DNA from: Chitinophagaceae bacterium
GTDB lineage: Bacteria > Bacteroidota > Bacteroidia > Chitinophagales > Chitinophagaceae
NCBI GenBank assembly: GCA_903642275.1
Contig: CAHJWK010000040.1
Coordinates: 1 to 33,025, forward strand
Direction: 5' to 3'
Length of the DNA stretch: 33,025 nucleotides
Positions 7,485-16,700 of the stretch are shown here, one piece after another. The translations under genes and the position numbers were made by a program. Each line of letters begins with the position of its first letter. The stretch's first letter is position 1. A model generated the notes under the pieces. It did not search any database, was not told the DNA's origin, and saw only the letters and a program-made list of their open reading frames with translations.

Positions 7485-9350
7485 ATGTTTTCTGATTATG
7501 ATGTTATAGTTGTTGGTGCAGGACATGCAGGTTGCGAAGCTGCGGCTGCGGCTGCAAATCTTGGCAGTAAAGTATTATTGGTTACAATGAATATGCAAAC
7601 CATTGCACAAATGAGTTGCAATCCAGCGATGGGTGGAATTGCGAAAGGCCAAATTATAAGGGAAATAGATGCGCTTGGAGGATATAGCGGAATTGTTAGC
7701 GATTTGAGTATGATTCAATTCAGAATGCTTAACAAGAGCAAAGGTCCGGCAATGTGGAGCCCAAGATCACAGAATGATCGAATGTTATTTGCTTCAACAT
7801 GGCGCTCACTGCTTGAGAAAACTAATGTTGATTTCTTTCAGGATACAATAAAAGAATTTTCTATTACTAATAAAAAAATTACAGGTGTAGTAACAGGATT
7901 AGGGCATATAATTAATACAAAATCTGTTCTTGTCACAAGTGGTACCTTTCTTAATGGCATTATTCATATTGGTGAGAAGCAGTTTGGAGGAGGCAGAATA
8001 GGCGAAAAAAATTCTACGGGAATTACAGAGCAACTAATTGAGCTTGGGTTTGAAAGCAACCGACTTAAAACAGGTACTCCTCCAAGGCTAGATGGAAGAA
8101 GTATCAATTACAAAAAAACTGAAATTCAAAATGGAGACGAAAAAATAAGTGGGTTTTCATATTTAAATTTTGATAAACTGACTCCTGAAAAACAGCTGCC
8201 TTGCCATATAACTTATACAAATCAAACCGTTCATGAGATCTTAAAAAAAGGGTTTGGCAAAAGTCCTATGTATTGCGGAAGAATTAATGGAGTTGGACCA
8301 AGATATTGTCCCAGCATAGAAGACAAAATAAACCGATTCGCAGATAAGGAAAGGCACCAGTTGTTTATAGAACCTGAAGGATTTAATACTATTGAAATTT
8401 ACTTAAACGGATTTTCGACCTCATTACCGGAAGAAACACAATACGAAGCACTTCGTAATATTGAAGGTTTGGAATCTGTTAAAATGTTCAGGCCTGGCTA
8501 CGCAATTGAATATGATTACTTTCCACCAACGCAACTAAAAAACAGTTTAGAAACAAAACTTATAGAGAATTTGTTTTTTGCTGGTCAAATAAATGGCACA
8601 ACAGGGTATGAAGAAGCTGCCTGCCAGGGATTAATTGCAGGGATTAACGCCCATCAAAAAGTTCAAAATTTAGAGCCACTTATTTTGAAAAGGGATGAAG
8701 CCTATATTGGTGTTTTGATTGATGATTTAATCAATAAAGGAACCGATGAGCCATACAGAATGTTTACCAGTAGGGCAGAATACAGAACCTTATTACGCCA
8801 GGATAATGCTGATTTACGCCTGACTGAAAAAAGTTATCGTCTTGGTTTGGCAAGCCAGGAAAGAATGGAAAAAATGTTGGTTAAAAAAGAGGCTGTTTCA
8901 TCAATTAAAAATGTATTACAAAATATCATTTTTGAACCGGATGAAGTAAACAGTTACCTTGAGAGTGTTGGTTCAACAAAAATTGATGAAAAGCAAAAAG
9001 CAATAAAGTTATTGTTAAGGCCTGATGTAAATTTAAGCGATTTAAATAAATCAGTTCTTTTATTAAATAAACCCTTAAGCGGGTTTGAGAGCGAATCTCT
9101 TGAACAGGCAGAAATACAAATAAAATACGAACGCTATATTGAAAAAGAACAAGATTTGGTAAAACGCATGAGCATTGTTGAAGATACAATCATCCCTGAA
9201 AGCTTTAACTATGAACGCTTATCTGCATTAAGTGCGGAAGCTTTACAAAAGTTTAAAAAAATAAAACCCAGAACTTTAGGACAGGCGAGCAGAATTTCAG
9301 GAGTAAATCCAAGCGATGTACAAATTCTTATGGTTTATATGGGCAGGTAA
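7485..9350 (+). CDS. mnmG: tRNA uridine-5-carboxymethylaminomethyl modification enzyme MnmG (GidA)
   Basis: 621 aa, the full MnmG length. With MnmE this FAD enzyme installs cmnm5 on U34 of certain tRNAs. The FAD dinucleotide-binding motif GAGHAG is at residues 11-16. Other family signatures are MSCNPAMGGIAKGQ, KTGTPPRLDGRSI, FRPGYAIEYDYFPP, the GTTGYEEAACQGLIAGINA FAD loop, and the DEPYRMFTSRAEYRTLLRQD helix of the tRNA/MnmE-binding part. The C-terminal helical domain (about 560-621) ends SDVQILMVYMGR. mnmE is not in the window. In many bacteria mnmG lies close to oriC and parAB, which bears on the parS-like sites just upstream. Confidence 0.97.
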   Translation: MFSDYDVIVVGAGHAGCEAAAAAANLGSKVLLVTMNMQTIAQMSCNPAMGGIAKGQIIREIDALGGYSGIVSDLSMIQFRMLNKSKGPAMWSPRSQNDRMLFASTWRSLLEKTNVDFFQDTIKEFSITNKKITGVVTGLGHIINTKSVLVTSGTFLNGIIHIGEKQFGGGRIGEKNSTGITEQLIELGFESNRLKTGTPPRLDGRSINYKKTEIQNGDEKISGFSYLNFDKLTPEKQLPCHITYTNQTVHEILKKGFGKSPMYCGRINGVGPRYCPSIEDKINRFADKERHQLFIEPEGFNTIEIYLNGFSTSLPEETQYEALRNIEGLESVKMFRPGYAIEYDYFPPTQLKNSLETKLIENLFFAGQINGTTGYEEAACQGLIAGINAHQKVQNLEPLILKRDEAYIGVLIDDLINKGTDEPYRMFTSRAEYRTLLRQDNADLRLTEKSYRLGLASQERMEKMLVKKEAVSSIKNVLQNIIFEPDEVNSYLESVGSTKIDEKQKAIKLLLRPDVNLSDLNKSVLLLNKPLSGFESESLEQAEIQIKYERYIEKEQDLVKRMSIVEDTIIPESFNYERLSALSAEALQKFKKIKPRTLGQASRISGVNPSDVQILMVYMGR

Positions 9351-9420
9351 CCGCCATCTTAACTTTTCTAATTCAATTAAAACAAACCAGCTTTGTAATA
9401 TTACATTTTAAAGTAAATAC

Positions 9421-10152
9421 TTGAAACCGGTATTAGTTTTAATTGTCTTTATTTCTTCAATTCAAATCGTATCCAGTCAAACTATAAGTGGAACTGTATC
9501 CGATTATTTCAGCAAGCAAGCACTTGATGCAGTTACAGTTCAAACAAGTTCAGGACATTTTACCATTAGTGATTCTTCCGGTAAGTATTCAATTGAAGTA
9601 ACTAAAAACGATTCAATCTGGTTCAGCTATCTCAATAAACAAACGATGCGGTACCCTGTTGATACGATTGCCCATCCGCAAAGCTTTGATATCGCTTTAT
9701 ATGTTGATGTACGCTGGCTGCCTGAAGTAAAAGTGGCTACAAAAAATTACAAATTAGATTCACTAGAAAACAGGCAGGAGTATGCTAAAGCATTTAATTA
9801 TCATAAACCTGGTTTGAAGTTGAGTGAATCACCCGCTTCAACTTATGTACCGGGGAGTTTGACTGCAGGTTTTGATTTGGATGAGATTATCAATGCATTT
9901 AAATTCAGGCAAAACAGGCAGGCATTGGCATTTCAGCAGCGCCTTATTCAGGAAGAGCATGACAAATACATTGACCATCGCTACACAAAATATCTTGTAA
10001 AAAAACTTACACATCTCGATGGTAAACAGCTTGACTATTTTATGAATTACTACAGGCCTTCTTACGATGAAACTTTAATGATGAATGATCTTGAATTAGG
10101 TTACTACATTGAACAATGTTATAAAATATTGCAATCTGGTAATAACCGATGA
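9421..10152 (+). CDS. Exported protein with carboxypeptidase-regulatory-like domain
   Basis: 243 aa starting at TTG 9421, the only start that supplies the signal peptide (MKPVLVLIVFISSIQIVSSQ). Residues about 21-115 form a CarboxypepD_reg-like beta-sandwich: TISGTVSDYFSKQALDAVTV, then SDSSGKYSIEV, as seen at the N-terminus of TonB-dependent receptors and in small Bacteroidota periplasmic proteins. The remaining 130 residues are helical and charged with no motif I recognise. No receptor barrel follows. It lies 70 bases after mnmG and converges on ribF. The function is unknown; a periplasmic or outer-membrane accessory role is only a guess from the domain. Confidence 0.75.
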   Translation: MKPVLVLIVFISSIQIVSSQTISGTVSDYFSKQALDAVTVQTSSGHFTISDSSGKYSIEVTKNDSIWFSYLNKQTMRYPVDTIAHPQSFDIALYVDVRWLPEVKVATKNYKLDSLENRQEYAKAFNYHKPGLKLSESPASTYVPGSLTAGFDLDEIINAFKFRQNRQALAFQQRLIQEEHDKYIDHRYTKYLVKKLTHLDGKQLDYFMNYYRPSYDETLMMNDLELGYYIEQCYKILQSGNNR

Positions 10153-10178
10153 TAAAGCCTGGCAATGTATAAACCATG

Positions 10179-11123
10179 TCAATTATCTATACTTTTAAAA
10201 TATTTTATACTGTTTTGTTTGTCTTTATCCATTTGATTTTTTAATGCTTCAAGCGTATCGAATTTTACTTCTGTACGTAAATATTTATGTATAAAAACTT
10301 TTAAGCTTAAGCCATAAATATCTCTGTCAAAATTAAATATGTTCATTTCTATTGTGCGGTCACTACTACCTATAGTTGGACGCAACCCAATACTTAACAT
10401 ACCCTGAAGCATCTCCTCATTTTCTTTATTTGCAAGACTTGCTGTTGCAACATAAATTCCGTTTGCAGGTATCAGTTTAATTTCATCATTAACAACAACA
10501 TTTGCAGTTGGATAACCTAAAGTTCTGCCTAACTTATTTCCATCAACAACAATTCCTTCAAAAAAATAATGATACCCTAAACAGGTATTCGCTGTTGCAA
10601 CATCATTATTTAATAATGCTTTTCTTATTAATGTAGAGCTGACAATCGCCTCATTAATTATTTGTTCTGAAATTTCTTTTACATCAAATCCTAATTGCTT
10701 CCCATAATTTTCTAAAAGATGATAATCGCCCTTCCTGTCTTTTCCAAACTTGTGATCATAACCAATAATAACTGTGTGCGGATGAAACTTATCGAATAGA
10801 AAATTTGTTACATATTCTTCTGGAGTTTGATTAGAAAAACCTTCATTAAAAGGAACAACCACTAAATGATTCACCTGTAGTGCTTGTAGTAAAGCTATTT
10901 TTTCATCAAGCGTATTTAAAAGATATAGTGGCTTGTTGCTAATTACCTTGCGCGGATGCGGATGAAAAGTGATAATTACAGATTCACCATTTATATCAGC
11001 AGCTTCTTTATTTAATTGGTTTATTATCTGCCTGTGCCCTGAATGAACGCCATCAAAAGTGCCGATAGTGATAACAGCATTTTTAAAAACCGGTAAATGT
11101 TCTATCGAATAATAAACCTGCAT
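10179..11123 (-). CDS. ribF: Bifunctional riboflavin kinase / FAD synthetase
   Basis: 314 aa from the ATG at 11123 (MQVYYSIEHLPVFKNAVITI), making FMN and then FAD. The N-terminal adenylyltransferase domain carries GTFDGVHSGHR (GxFDGxHxGH) and VSSTLIRKAL. The C-terminal kinase domain carries GRTLGYPTANV and the ANGIYVATA strand, then the FDRDIYG and FIHKYLR stretches expected near the end. The frame is open 35 codons further upstream to 11228, but that part overlaps the purM start and is unlike the family. Divergent from purM with 71 bases between start codons. Confidence 0.95.
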   Translation of the reverse strand: MQVYYSIEHLPVFKNAVITIGTFDGVHSGHRQIINQLNKEAADINGESVIITFHPHPRKVISNKPLYLLNTLDEKIALLQALQVNHLVVVPFNEGFSNQTPEEYVTNFLFDKFHPHTVIIGYDHKFGKDRKGDYHLLENYGKQLGFDVKEISEQIINEAIVSSTLIRKALLNNDVATANTCLGYHYFFEGIVVDGNKLGRTLGYPTANVVVNDEIKLIPANGIYVATASLANKENEEMLQGMLSIGLRPTIGSSDRTIEMNIFNFDRDIYGLSLKVFIHKYLRTEVKFDTLEALKNQMDKDKQNSIKYFKSIDN

Positions 11124-11129
11124 ATTGTA

Positions 11130-11137
11130 CAAAACTA
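11130..11137 (-). promoter_or_regulatory. TAnnTTTG -7 box of ribF
   Basis: The minus strand reads TAGTTTTG, 6 bases before the ribF ATG. It is identical to the box in front of feoA. It supports the short ribF start and a very short or absent leader. Confidence 0.5.
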
Positions 11138-11172
11138 AAGTCATTTTGTGTAATGCGCTTTGTTGTGCATTG

Positions 11173-11180
11173 TACATTTG
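11173..11180 (+). promoter_or_regulatory. TAnnTTTG -7 box of purM
   Basis: TACATTTG, an exact TAnnTTTG match, lies 14 bases before the purM ATG at 11195. A TTTG at 11145-11148 is a possible but too distant -33 element. Together with the ribF box it forms a compact bidirectional promoter region. Confidence 0.45.
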
Positions 11181-11194
11181 TCCGAAACAATAAG

Positions 11195-12379
11195 ATGTCG
11201 CTTTATTCAAAACGCGGAGTATCGGCACAAAAAGAAGATGTACATGCAGCCATAAAAAATCTTGATAAAGGTTTATATGAAAATGCGTTTTGCAAAATTT
11301 ACCCTGATTACATAAGCGGCGATGATGCTTTCGTAAATATCATGCATGCAGATGGCGCAGGCACAAAAAGCATTTTGGCTTATTTATATTGGAAAGAAAC
11401 CGGTGACGTGAATGTTTGGAAAGGCATTGCACAGGATGCAATTGTAATGAACCTCGATGACCTTTTATGCGTGGGCATACAAAACAACATTTTGTTTTCA
11501 TCAACTATTGACAGGAACAAAACCCTGATAACGGCGGATGTGCTTGAACATGTTATTAATGGTTCGAAAGAATTTTTGGATAGCTTGAAAAATTACGGCG
11601 TTAATATTCATTATCTCGGTGGTGAAACGGCAGATGTTGGTGATGTTGTACGCACTATTGCAGTTAATGGAACAATGATGGCAAGATGCGCAAAAGATAA
11701 ATTAATAACGAATGAAAATATTCAGCCGGGTAATGTAATTGTTGGCTTTGCAAGCTTTGGACAGGCATCATATGAGACTGAGTATAACAGCGGCATAGGC
11801 AGCAATGGATTAACCAGCGCAAGACACGATGTATTAAATAAATATTATGCTGAAAGATATCCTGAATCATTTGAGCCTGCTCTTGATAACGATGTTGTTT
11901 ATATTGGCAAGCACAAGCTGAATGAAGAAATAATTATTAATGATGATTTTACTACAACTGTTGGTAAGCTGCTGCTCTCACCAACACGTACGTATGCACC
12001 ACTGATTAAATTTTTACTTGAAAAATATTTTGATGATATTAATGGCATGATTCATTGCAGCGGCGGCGGACAAACCAAGTGCATGAAGTACTTGCCTGCG
12101 CCTTTAAAAATCATCAAAAACAACCTGTTTGAACCACCGGAGATTTTTAAAATCATTCAACAAAACAGCAACGCGGATAATAAAGAAATGTACCAGATTT
12201 TTAACATGGGGCATCGTCTTGAAATATTTACGAACGAAGCAAAAGCACTTGATATGATTGAAGAAGCAAAAGCATTTGATATTGAAGCCAGGATTATCGG
12301 CAGGGCAGAAGCATCTGATAAAAAAGAATTGCAGATAATTTTAAACGGTGAGATATTAATGATGAATAAATATCAATAG
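11195..12379 (+). CDS. purM: Phosphoribosylformylglycinamidine cyclo-ligase (AIR synthase)
   Basis: 394 aa from the ATG at 11195 (MSLYSKRGVSAQKEDVH), catalysing ATP-dependent closure of FGAM to aminoimidazole ribonucleotide in purine synthesis. The AIRS/PurM fold is recognisable from HADGAGTKS, GIAQDAIVMNLDDLLCVG (metal and ATP site), GGETADVGDVVRTIAVNGTM, SFGQASYETEYNSGIGSNGL and the C-terminal half with MIHCSGGGQTK and FNMGHRLEIF. The sequence is longer than the enterobacterial enzyme (about 345 aa), as is usual in Bacteroidota. The open frame extends 14 codons upstream, but MSLYSKRGVSA matches the normal N-terminus. No other pur gene is adjacent. Confidence 0.92.
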   Translation: MSLYSKRGVSAQKEDVHAAIKNLDKGLYENAFCKIYPDYISGDDAFVNIMHADGAGTKSILAYLYWKETGDVNVWKGIAQDAIVMNLDDLLCVGIQNNILFSSTIDRNKTLITADVLEHVINGSKEFLDSLKNYGVNIHYLGGETADVGDVVRTIAVNGTMMARCAKDKLITNENIQPGNVIVGFASFGQASYETEYNSGIGSNGLTSARHDVLNKYYAERYPESFEPALDNDVVYIGKHKLNEEIIINDDFTTTVGKLLLSPTRTYAPLIKFLLEKYFDDINGMIHCSGGGQTKCMKYLPAPLKIIKNNLFEPPEIFKIIQQNSNADNKEMYQIFNMGHRLEIFTNEAKALDMIEEAKAFDIEARIIGRAEASDKKELQIILNGEILMMNKYQ

Positions 12380-12484
12380 CAGTTCCGGCTATTCAGCGGA
12401 GGAATGTTTATTGAGTGAAAAAATTTCATTATTAAACTGCACTAATCTTTCTCTATCGCCTTTCGTTTGCGTGCTAAAGATAAA

Positions 12485-12510
12485 AAACCTGCTGTTTACG
12501 CGGCGGGTTT
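12485..12510 (-). terminator. Intrinsic terminator of the 186-aa unknown gene
   Basis: AAACCTGCTG and CGGCGGGTTT form a 10-pair stem (two G-U pairs) around the loop TTTACG. Read on the minus strand it is followed by TTTTTTA, a proper U-run, so it best serves the minus-strand gene ending at 12541. On the plus strand it could also stop purM transcripts. Confidence 0.65.
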
Positions 12511-12540
12511 ATATATTTGTATCATTAGATTATTGCGGTA

Positions 12541-13101
12541 TCACCTGTTGCGGTGCGTATCTGCCTGCACATAAATGATTTCGCTGCCCACCGTAATTAC
12601 AATGGTATCGCCATCCTGTTTTATGGTAGCACCGCCGGTTGAAGCTATATACAGGTAAGCTTTTACAGATGCATCCGCATCGCAGCCAACGCTGGCAGTG
12701 CCATGACCGTGCTCTGCTGCTACCTGCACATTTTTACAGTCGCCGGGTATTTGTGACGGGCTTGTATCGCCTTTGGTGGGTGTGCAGCCGCCCTGGCGGA
12801 TAACCGCTTCATTACCGTTGGCAATGATACCTATATATTTTGCGGTGCTGCGAAAAGCGCCGTCCCATTGTTTTTCAATGTTGAGAAGATTCGCAGCCGC
12901 CGTTTTATCGCCTGTGTGTGCTTTAGGTATGGCTTCCGTCAGTCCTTCATTAAGGTCAGTAAGTGTAGTTACATCAACCGGGGGATTGGGAAAAGTTTTG
13001 GTATCGGCTGAGATACAGTTAATCATACCTGTGCCAACCGGTGTTTTGCATTCAGGAGAAAGATTAATAAATTCAAGAGAAGCAGATGACAATCGTTGCA
13101 T
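12541..13101 (-). CDS. Unknown 186-aa protein, accessory-type
   Basis: I do not recognise a named family. Residues 1-95 look helical (SADTKTFPNPPVDVTTLTDL, then a DKTAAANLLNIEKQWDGAFR stretch and YIGIIANGNEAVI). This layout resembles an N-terminal domain of about 95 residues in many uncharacterised Bacteroidota proteins of about 200 aa that carry a fibronectin-like C-terminal half. Residues 120-186 are beta-rich (VKAYLYIASTGG, GDTIVITVGSEIIYVQA). There are five cysteines and no signal peptide or membrane segment. Its GC content appears higher than that of its neighbours, and it is the only gene in a 1.4-kb repeat-bearing island, so it may have been acquired. It has its own terminator. Function unknown. 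Confidence 0.6.
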   Translation of the reverse strand: MQRLSSASLEFINLSPECKTPVGTGMINCISADTKTFPNPPVDVTTLTDLNEGLTEAIPKAHTGDKTAAANLLNIEKQWDGAFRSTAKYIGIIANGNEAVIRQGGCTPTKGDTSPSQIPGDCKNVQVAAEHGHGTASVGCDADASVKAYLYIASTGGATIKQDGDTIVITVGSEIIYVQADTHRNR

Positions 13102-13194
13102 ACAATGGATTTAAAAGTTTAAATAGGATACTAATTTACATTTTAAAGATGCTGCTTAACTGAAAAATGTCTTTAAAGGCGCAAAACTTAACAG

Positions 13195-13404
13195 CTTTTC
13201 GCCGGAATGCTTAAGCTTTTGATTGAAATGTAATTGCCTTTAAGAAAAAGCTGTTGCCTTTTGATAAAATGTTGTTGCTTTTTGATGAAAAGTTGTTGTT
13301 TTTGGGTGCAATGCTTAAGCTTTTAAGTGAAAGGTTATTGGTTTTTGATGAAATGCTTAAGCATTTTACCGAAATGTATATGCTGTTGGGTGAAAGGTGG
13401 TTGT
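13195..13404. repeat. Ten degenerate 21-bp tandem repeats
   Basis: Ten consecutive 21-base units can be laid out without gaps (13195, 13216, 13237, 13258, 13279, 13300, 13321, 13342, 13363, 13384). The pattern is roughly YTTTTGATGAAATGCTTAAGC: a T-run, a G-A-T-G-A-A-A-T-G-like centre and a variable end (CTTAAGC, TTGTTGC, TTATTGG). Two or three weaker copies may precede 13195. Because 21 is a multiple of three, the minus strand reads as heptads ending in Lys (SLSISSK, TNNLSLK, SLSIAPK, NNNFSSK) in an open frame of 87 codons (13211-13474). I do not think this frame is a gene. Confidence 0.75.
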
Positions 13405-13432
13405 TTTGATTTGATGTTAAGCCACCAACGCC

Positions 13433-13456
13433 TTGGTTCGTGTCGACACGAACCAA
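13433..13456. repeat. Perfect 24-bp palindrome
   Basis: TTGGTTCGTGTC is followed directly by its exact reverse complement GACACGAACCAA, then AATCTTTTTG. As RNA on the plus strand it could form a strong hairpin with a weak U-tract; as DNA it could be a dimeric binding site. It sits about 30 bases beyond the 21-bp repeats and seems part of the same element. Confidence 0.75.
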
Positions 13457-13755
13457 AATCTTTTTGTTGAACACATTTTCAACACTTCAACGGCTGCTGG
13501 ATTGCAGTGAAAAGCCCCGGTGAAGATTTGTGCGTTGGCTTGTGCCGGACTTGTAACGCAAAGCCGGAACTAGAGCTGATAATTGTACAACTGTTGACAG
13601 CCCCAAATAACAATTATGAATGATGAATTATAAATTATTAAATCAGATTGTTTCGTCGTTTCTCCTCGCAATAACGACTCGTTCATGTATGTTGTAGTTA
13701 TGTAAAATGTGCTTATTGCTAACAGCCAAAAGCCAAAGGCTAACAGCTAATAATT

Positions 13756-13763
13756 TATCTTTA
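13756..13763 (+). promoter_or_regulatory. Possible -7 box of the helicase-nuclease gene
   Basis: TATCTTTA, one base from TAnnTTTG, ends 4 bases before the ATG at 13768. The spacing is the same as in front of mnmG and recR. There is no clear -33 element. Confidence 0.3.
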
Positions 13764-13767
13764 CAAC

Positions 13768-16700
13768 ATGCCTCGCAACAACTACCAGTTAGAAAAATTT
13801 AATACAAAATACCAGCGGTTGAATGAGCACCAGAAACGTGCGGTGGATACAATTGAAGGACCGGTGATGGTAATTGCGGGACCGGGCACAGGCAAGACGC
13901 AGATTCTTTCGGCACGCATCGGAAAAATTTTGCTGGACACAGATACACAGCCGCAAAATATTCTTTGCCTTACGTACACGGATGCCGGCGTGATTGCGAT
14001 GCGCAAACGCATCCTGGAGTTTATTGGCGCGGATGCTTACAAGGTGAACATTTATACGTTTCATGCTTTTTGTAATGATGTGATTCAGGATAATCTTGGC
14101 TTGTTTGAAAAGACGGCGCTTGACCCGGTGAGTGATTTGCAGCGCATTGATTTGTACAAGCAACTGATTGATGCGTTTCCGAAAAATCATTTGCTGAAAC
14201 GGTATCGCGGCGACGTGTATTACGAGATTAATAACCTGCAGACTTTGTTCAGCACGATGAAGCGTGAAGGCTGGAGTGCAATATTTATCAACGGTAAGAT
14301 TGACGCTTATTTAAAAGATATTGAAACACGCGATGAGTATGTTTATAAAAAAGCATACAGGCAATTTAAAGCGGGCGATAAAAAACAACAGAAACTGGAT
14401 GAGGAAGTTGAGCACATGGAAAAGCTGCGTGCTGCGGTGAATGAGTTTGATAATTTTCAGCGGCTGATGCGCAGCAAAAACCTGTATGATTTTGATGACA
14501 TGATTAACTGGGTGATTAAAGCGTTTGAAGAAAACCCGAATCTATTGTTGCGTTACCAAGAACAGTTCTTATATATTTTGGTGGATGAATACCAGGATAC
14601 GAGCGGCACGCAAAACCGTTTGGTGGAGTTGCTGATTAATTACTGGGACAAGCCAAATGTGTTTGTGGTGGGCGATGATGACCAGAGCATTTACCGTTTC
14701 CAGGGTGCTAACGTGCAGAATATGCTGGATTTTACGAACAGTTATAAAAATGATTTGTTGACAGTTGTGCTTACACATAATTACCGGTCAACGCAAGGCA
14801 TATTAGATGTATCAAAAACGATTATTGATAAGAACAATGACCGCTTAATAAAACAGTTTGAAGGTTTAAGCAAAGAGTTGTTGTCAGCAAACCATAAAAT
14901 AAAACACTTAACACATAAGCCGCTTATTTATAATTATGAAACGCAGCGTCATGAAATGATTGGCATTGTGCAAAAGGTGGAAGATATTTTGAGTTCAGGA
15001 ATTGAGCCGGGCAGGATTGGAATTATTTATAAAGAGAATAAATATGGTGAAGAGCTGGCGCAATATTTTAAGCTGAAACAGATTCCATATTACAGCAAGC
15101 GCAGTTTGAATATTTTGAACATTCCTTTTGCGAAGAAGATAATTTCTGTGTTAAGATATTTATCGTTTGAACATGATATTCCGTACAGCGGTGATGAGTT
15201 GTTGTTCGAGATTTTACATTACGACTGGTTTGCTATTCCGCCGATTGAAATTGCAAGAACAAGTATTGAAGTTGCCGATAAACATTTTAGCGAAAACAAA
15301 ACTTCTATCCGCAAAATTTTGGTTGAACGCAGCAAGCAACCTGTGCGTGATTTGTTTTCGCAAGGCATGAATGAAGGTTTGAAGAAAGCAAGTGAAGCAT
15401 TGGAAAGTTTAATTAGTAAAGTGCCGAATGTTACGCTGCAAAGTTTGTTTGAATGTATTATTCGTGAAGCGGGTGTATTGAGTTTTATTATGCGCAGCGA
15501 TGAAAAGATTTGGTTGTTGCAAGTGCTTACCGGTTTGTTTGATTTTATAAAAGAAGAAACACATCGCAATAAAAACCTTGATTTAAAGCAACTGATTAAG
15601 TTGTTTGATTTGATGCAAAGCGAAAGTTTGCAATTGCCTTTGGTTGAAGTAAGCGGTAATGATAAAGGCGTGAATTTATTAACGGCACATGGCAGCAAAG
15701 GATTAGAATTTGAATATGTTTTTTTTGCCGGTGCAAATGCAAGTATGTGGGAAAAGAAACGCAAACCCGGCGGCGGTTATAAGTTTCCGGATAATATTTT
15801 TACTTCTGTTGCTGCAAGTGATGATAGTTCAGATGAAGAATTGCGACGGTTATTTTATGTTGCATTAACAAGAGCAGAACAAAATTTATTTATCTCTTAT
15901 TGTTGCTTTAAAAATGATGGTAAAGAATTAGAACCTTCCATGTTTATTGCGGAAATTTTAGATACGCATGAATTAGCAACAGAAAAAGTTTTTATTGATG
16001 TAGATGTGCTGGCAGAATATCAGAGCCTGCATTTTGAGAATGAAATAAAGCCGGAGATTGAAAAGATTGAAGCGGAATACATCAACAGTTTGCTGGAACG
16101 TTTTGTGATGAACGTAACAGCGCTGAACAATTATTTAAAATGCCCGCTGGAATTTTACTTCAAAAATCTCATCCGCATTCCTTCGCCCAAAAATGAAAAC
16201 ACAGAGTTTGGTTCTGCGGTGCATTATGCATTAGAGCAGTTGTTCAGAAAGATGCAGAACGGTGAAGTAAAGGAAATTGAATACAAGGCACAGGTTTCAG
16301 GTGCAGAAAAGCCTGTATATCAAAATGGCTTTCCATCCAAGCAGGAATTTATTGATGACTTTACCTGGTTTATGCATCGTCATAGAGAAAGCTTTACCAA
16401 GCAAAGATTTGGTGAAAGATTAGAATATGGTGAAATAGTTTTATCAGATTATTACGATAAATATTTATACAGCTGGAACAAGATTGTGGCACTTGAACGC
16501 AACATTAAAAATGTTGTGGTGAATGGTGTTCCGTTAAAAGGTAAATTAGATAAGCTTGAATTCAATGGCAAAGAAGTTAATGTCGTTGATTATAAAACCG
16601 GCAACGTTGAGTATGCAAAAGACAAATTAAAAGCGCCTAATCCTGATATTGAAAATGGTGGCGATTACTGGCGGCAGGCTGTTTTCTATAAAATTCTTTT

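Larger units (their letters stand above)
13405..13767. other. Gene-free stretch with dispersed-repeat fragments
   Basis: No gene found. Besides the 24-bp palindrome it holds: GCCGGACT and GCCGGAACT as near-direct repeats around TGTAACGCAAA, with TGCGTT and AACGCA as an inverted pair (13531-13571); a degenerate relative of the widespread 'GATTGCTTCGTCGTT...CTCGCAATGACG' element at 13645-13678; and a GCTAACAGCC...GGCTAACAGC duplication near 13718-13750. These look like worn fragments of interspersed repeats, not genes. Confidence 0.5.

Noticed and set aside
12773-13114. 113-codon plus-strand frame opposite the 186-aa gene
   Set aside because: It is the complement of a better gene with domain-like structure and a terminator on the minus strand.
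13195-13404. CRISPR array
   Set aside because: Units are contiguous 21-mers without spacers, all diverged, and no cas gene is present. The Cas4-like signature in the neighbouring protein belongs to a helicase-nuclease.
15219-15764. 181-codon minus-strand frame inside the helicase gene
   Set aside because: Antisense shadow of conserved helicase sequence, no recognisable protein features.
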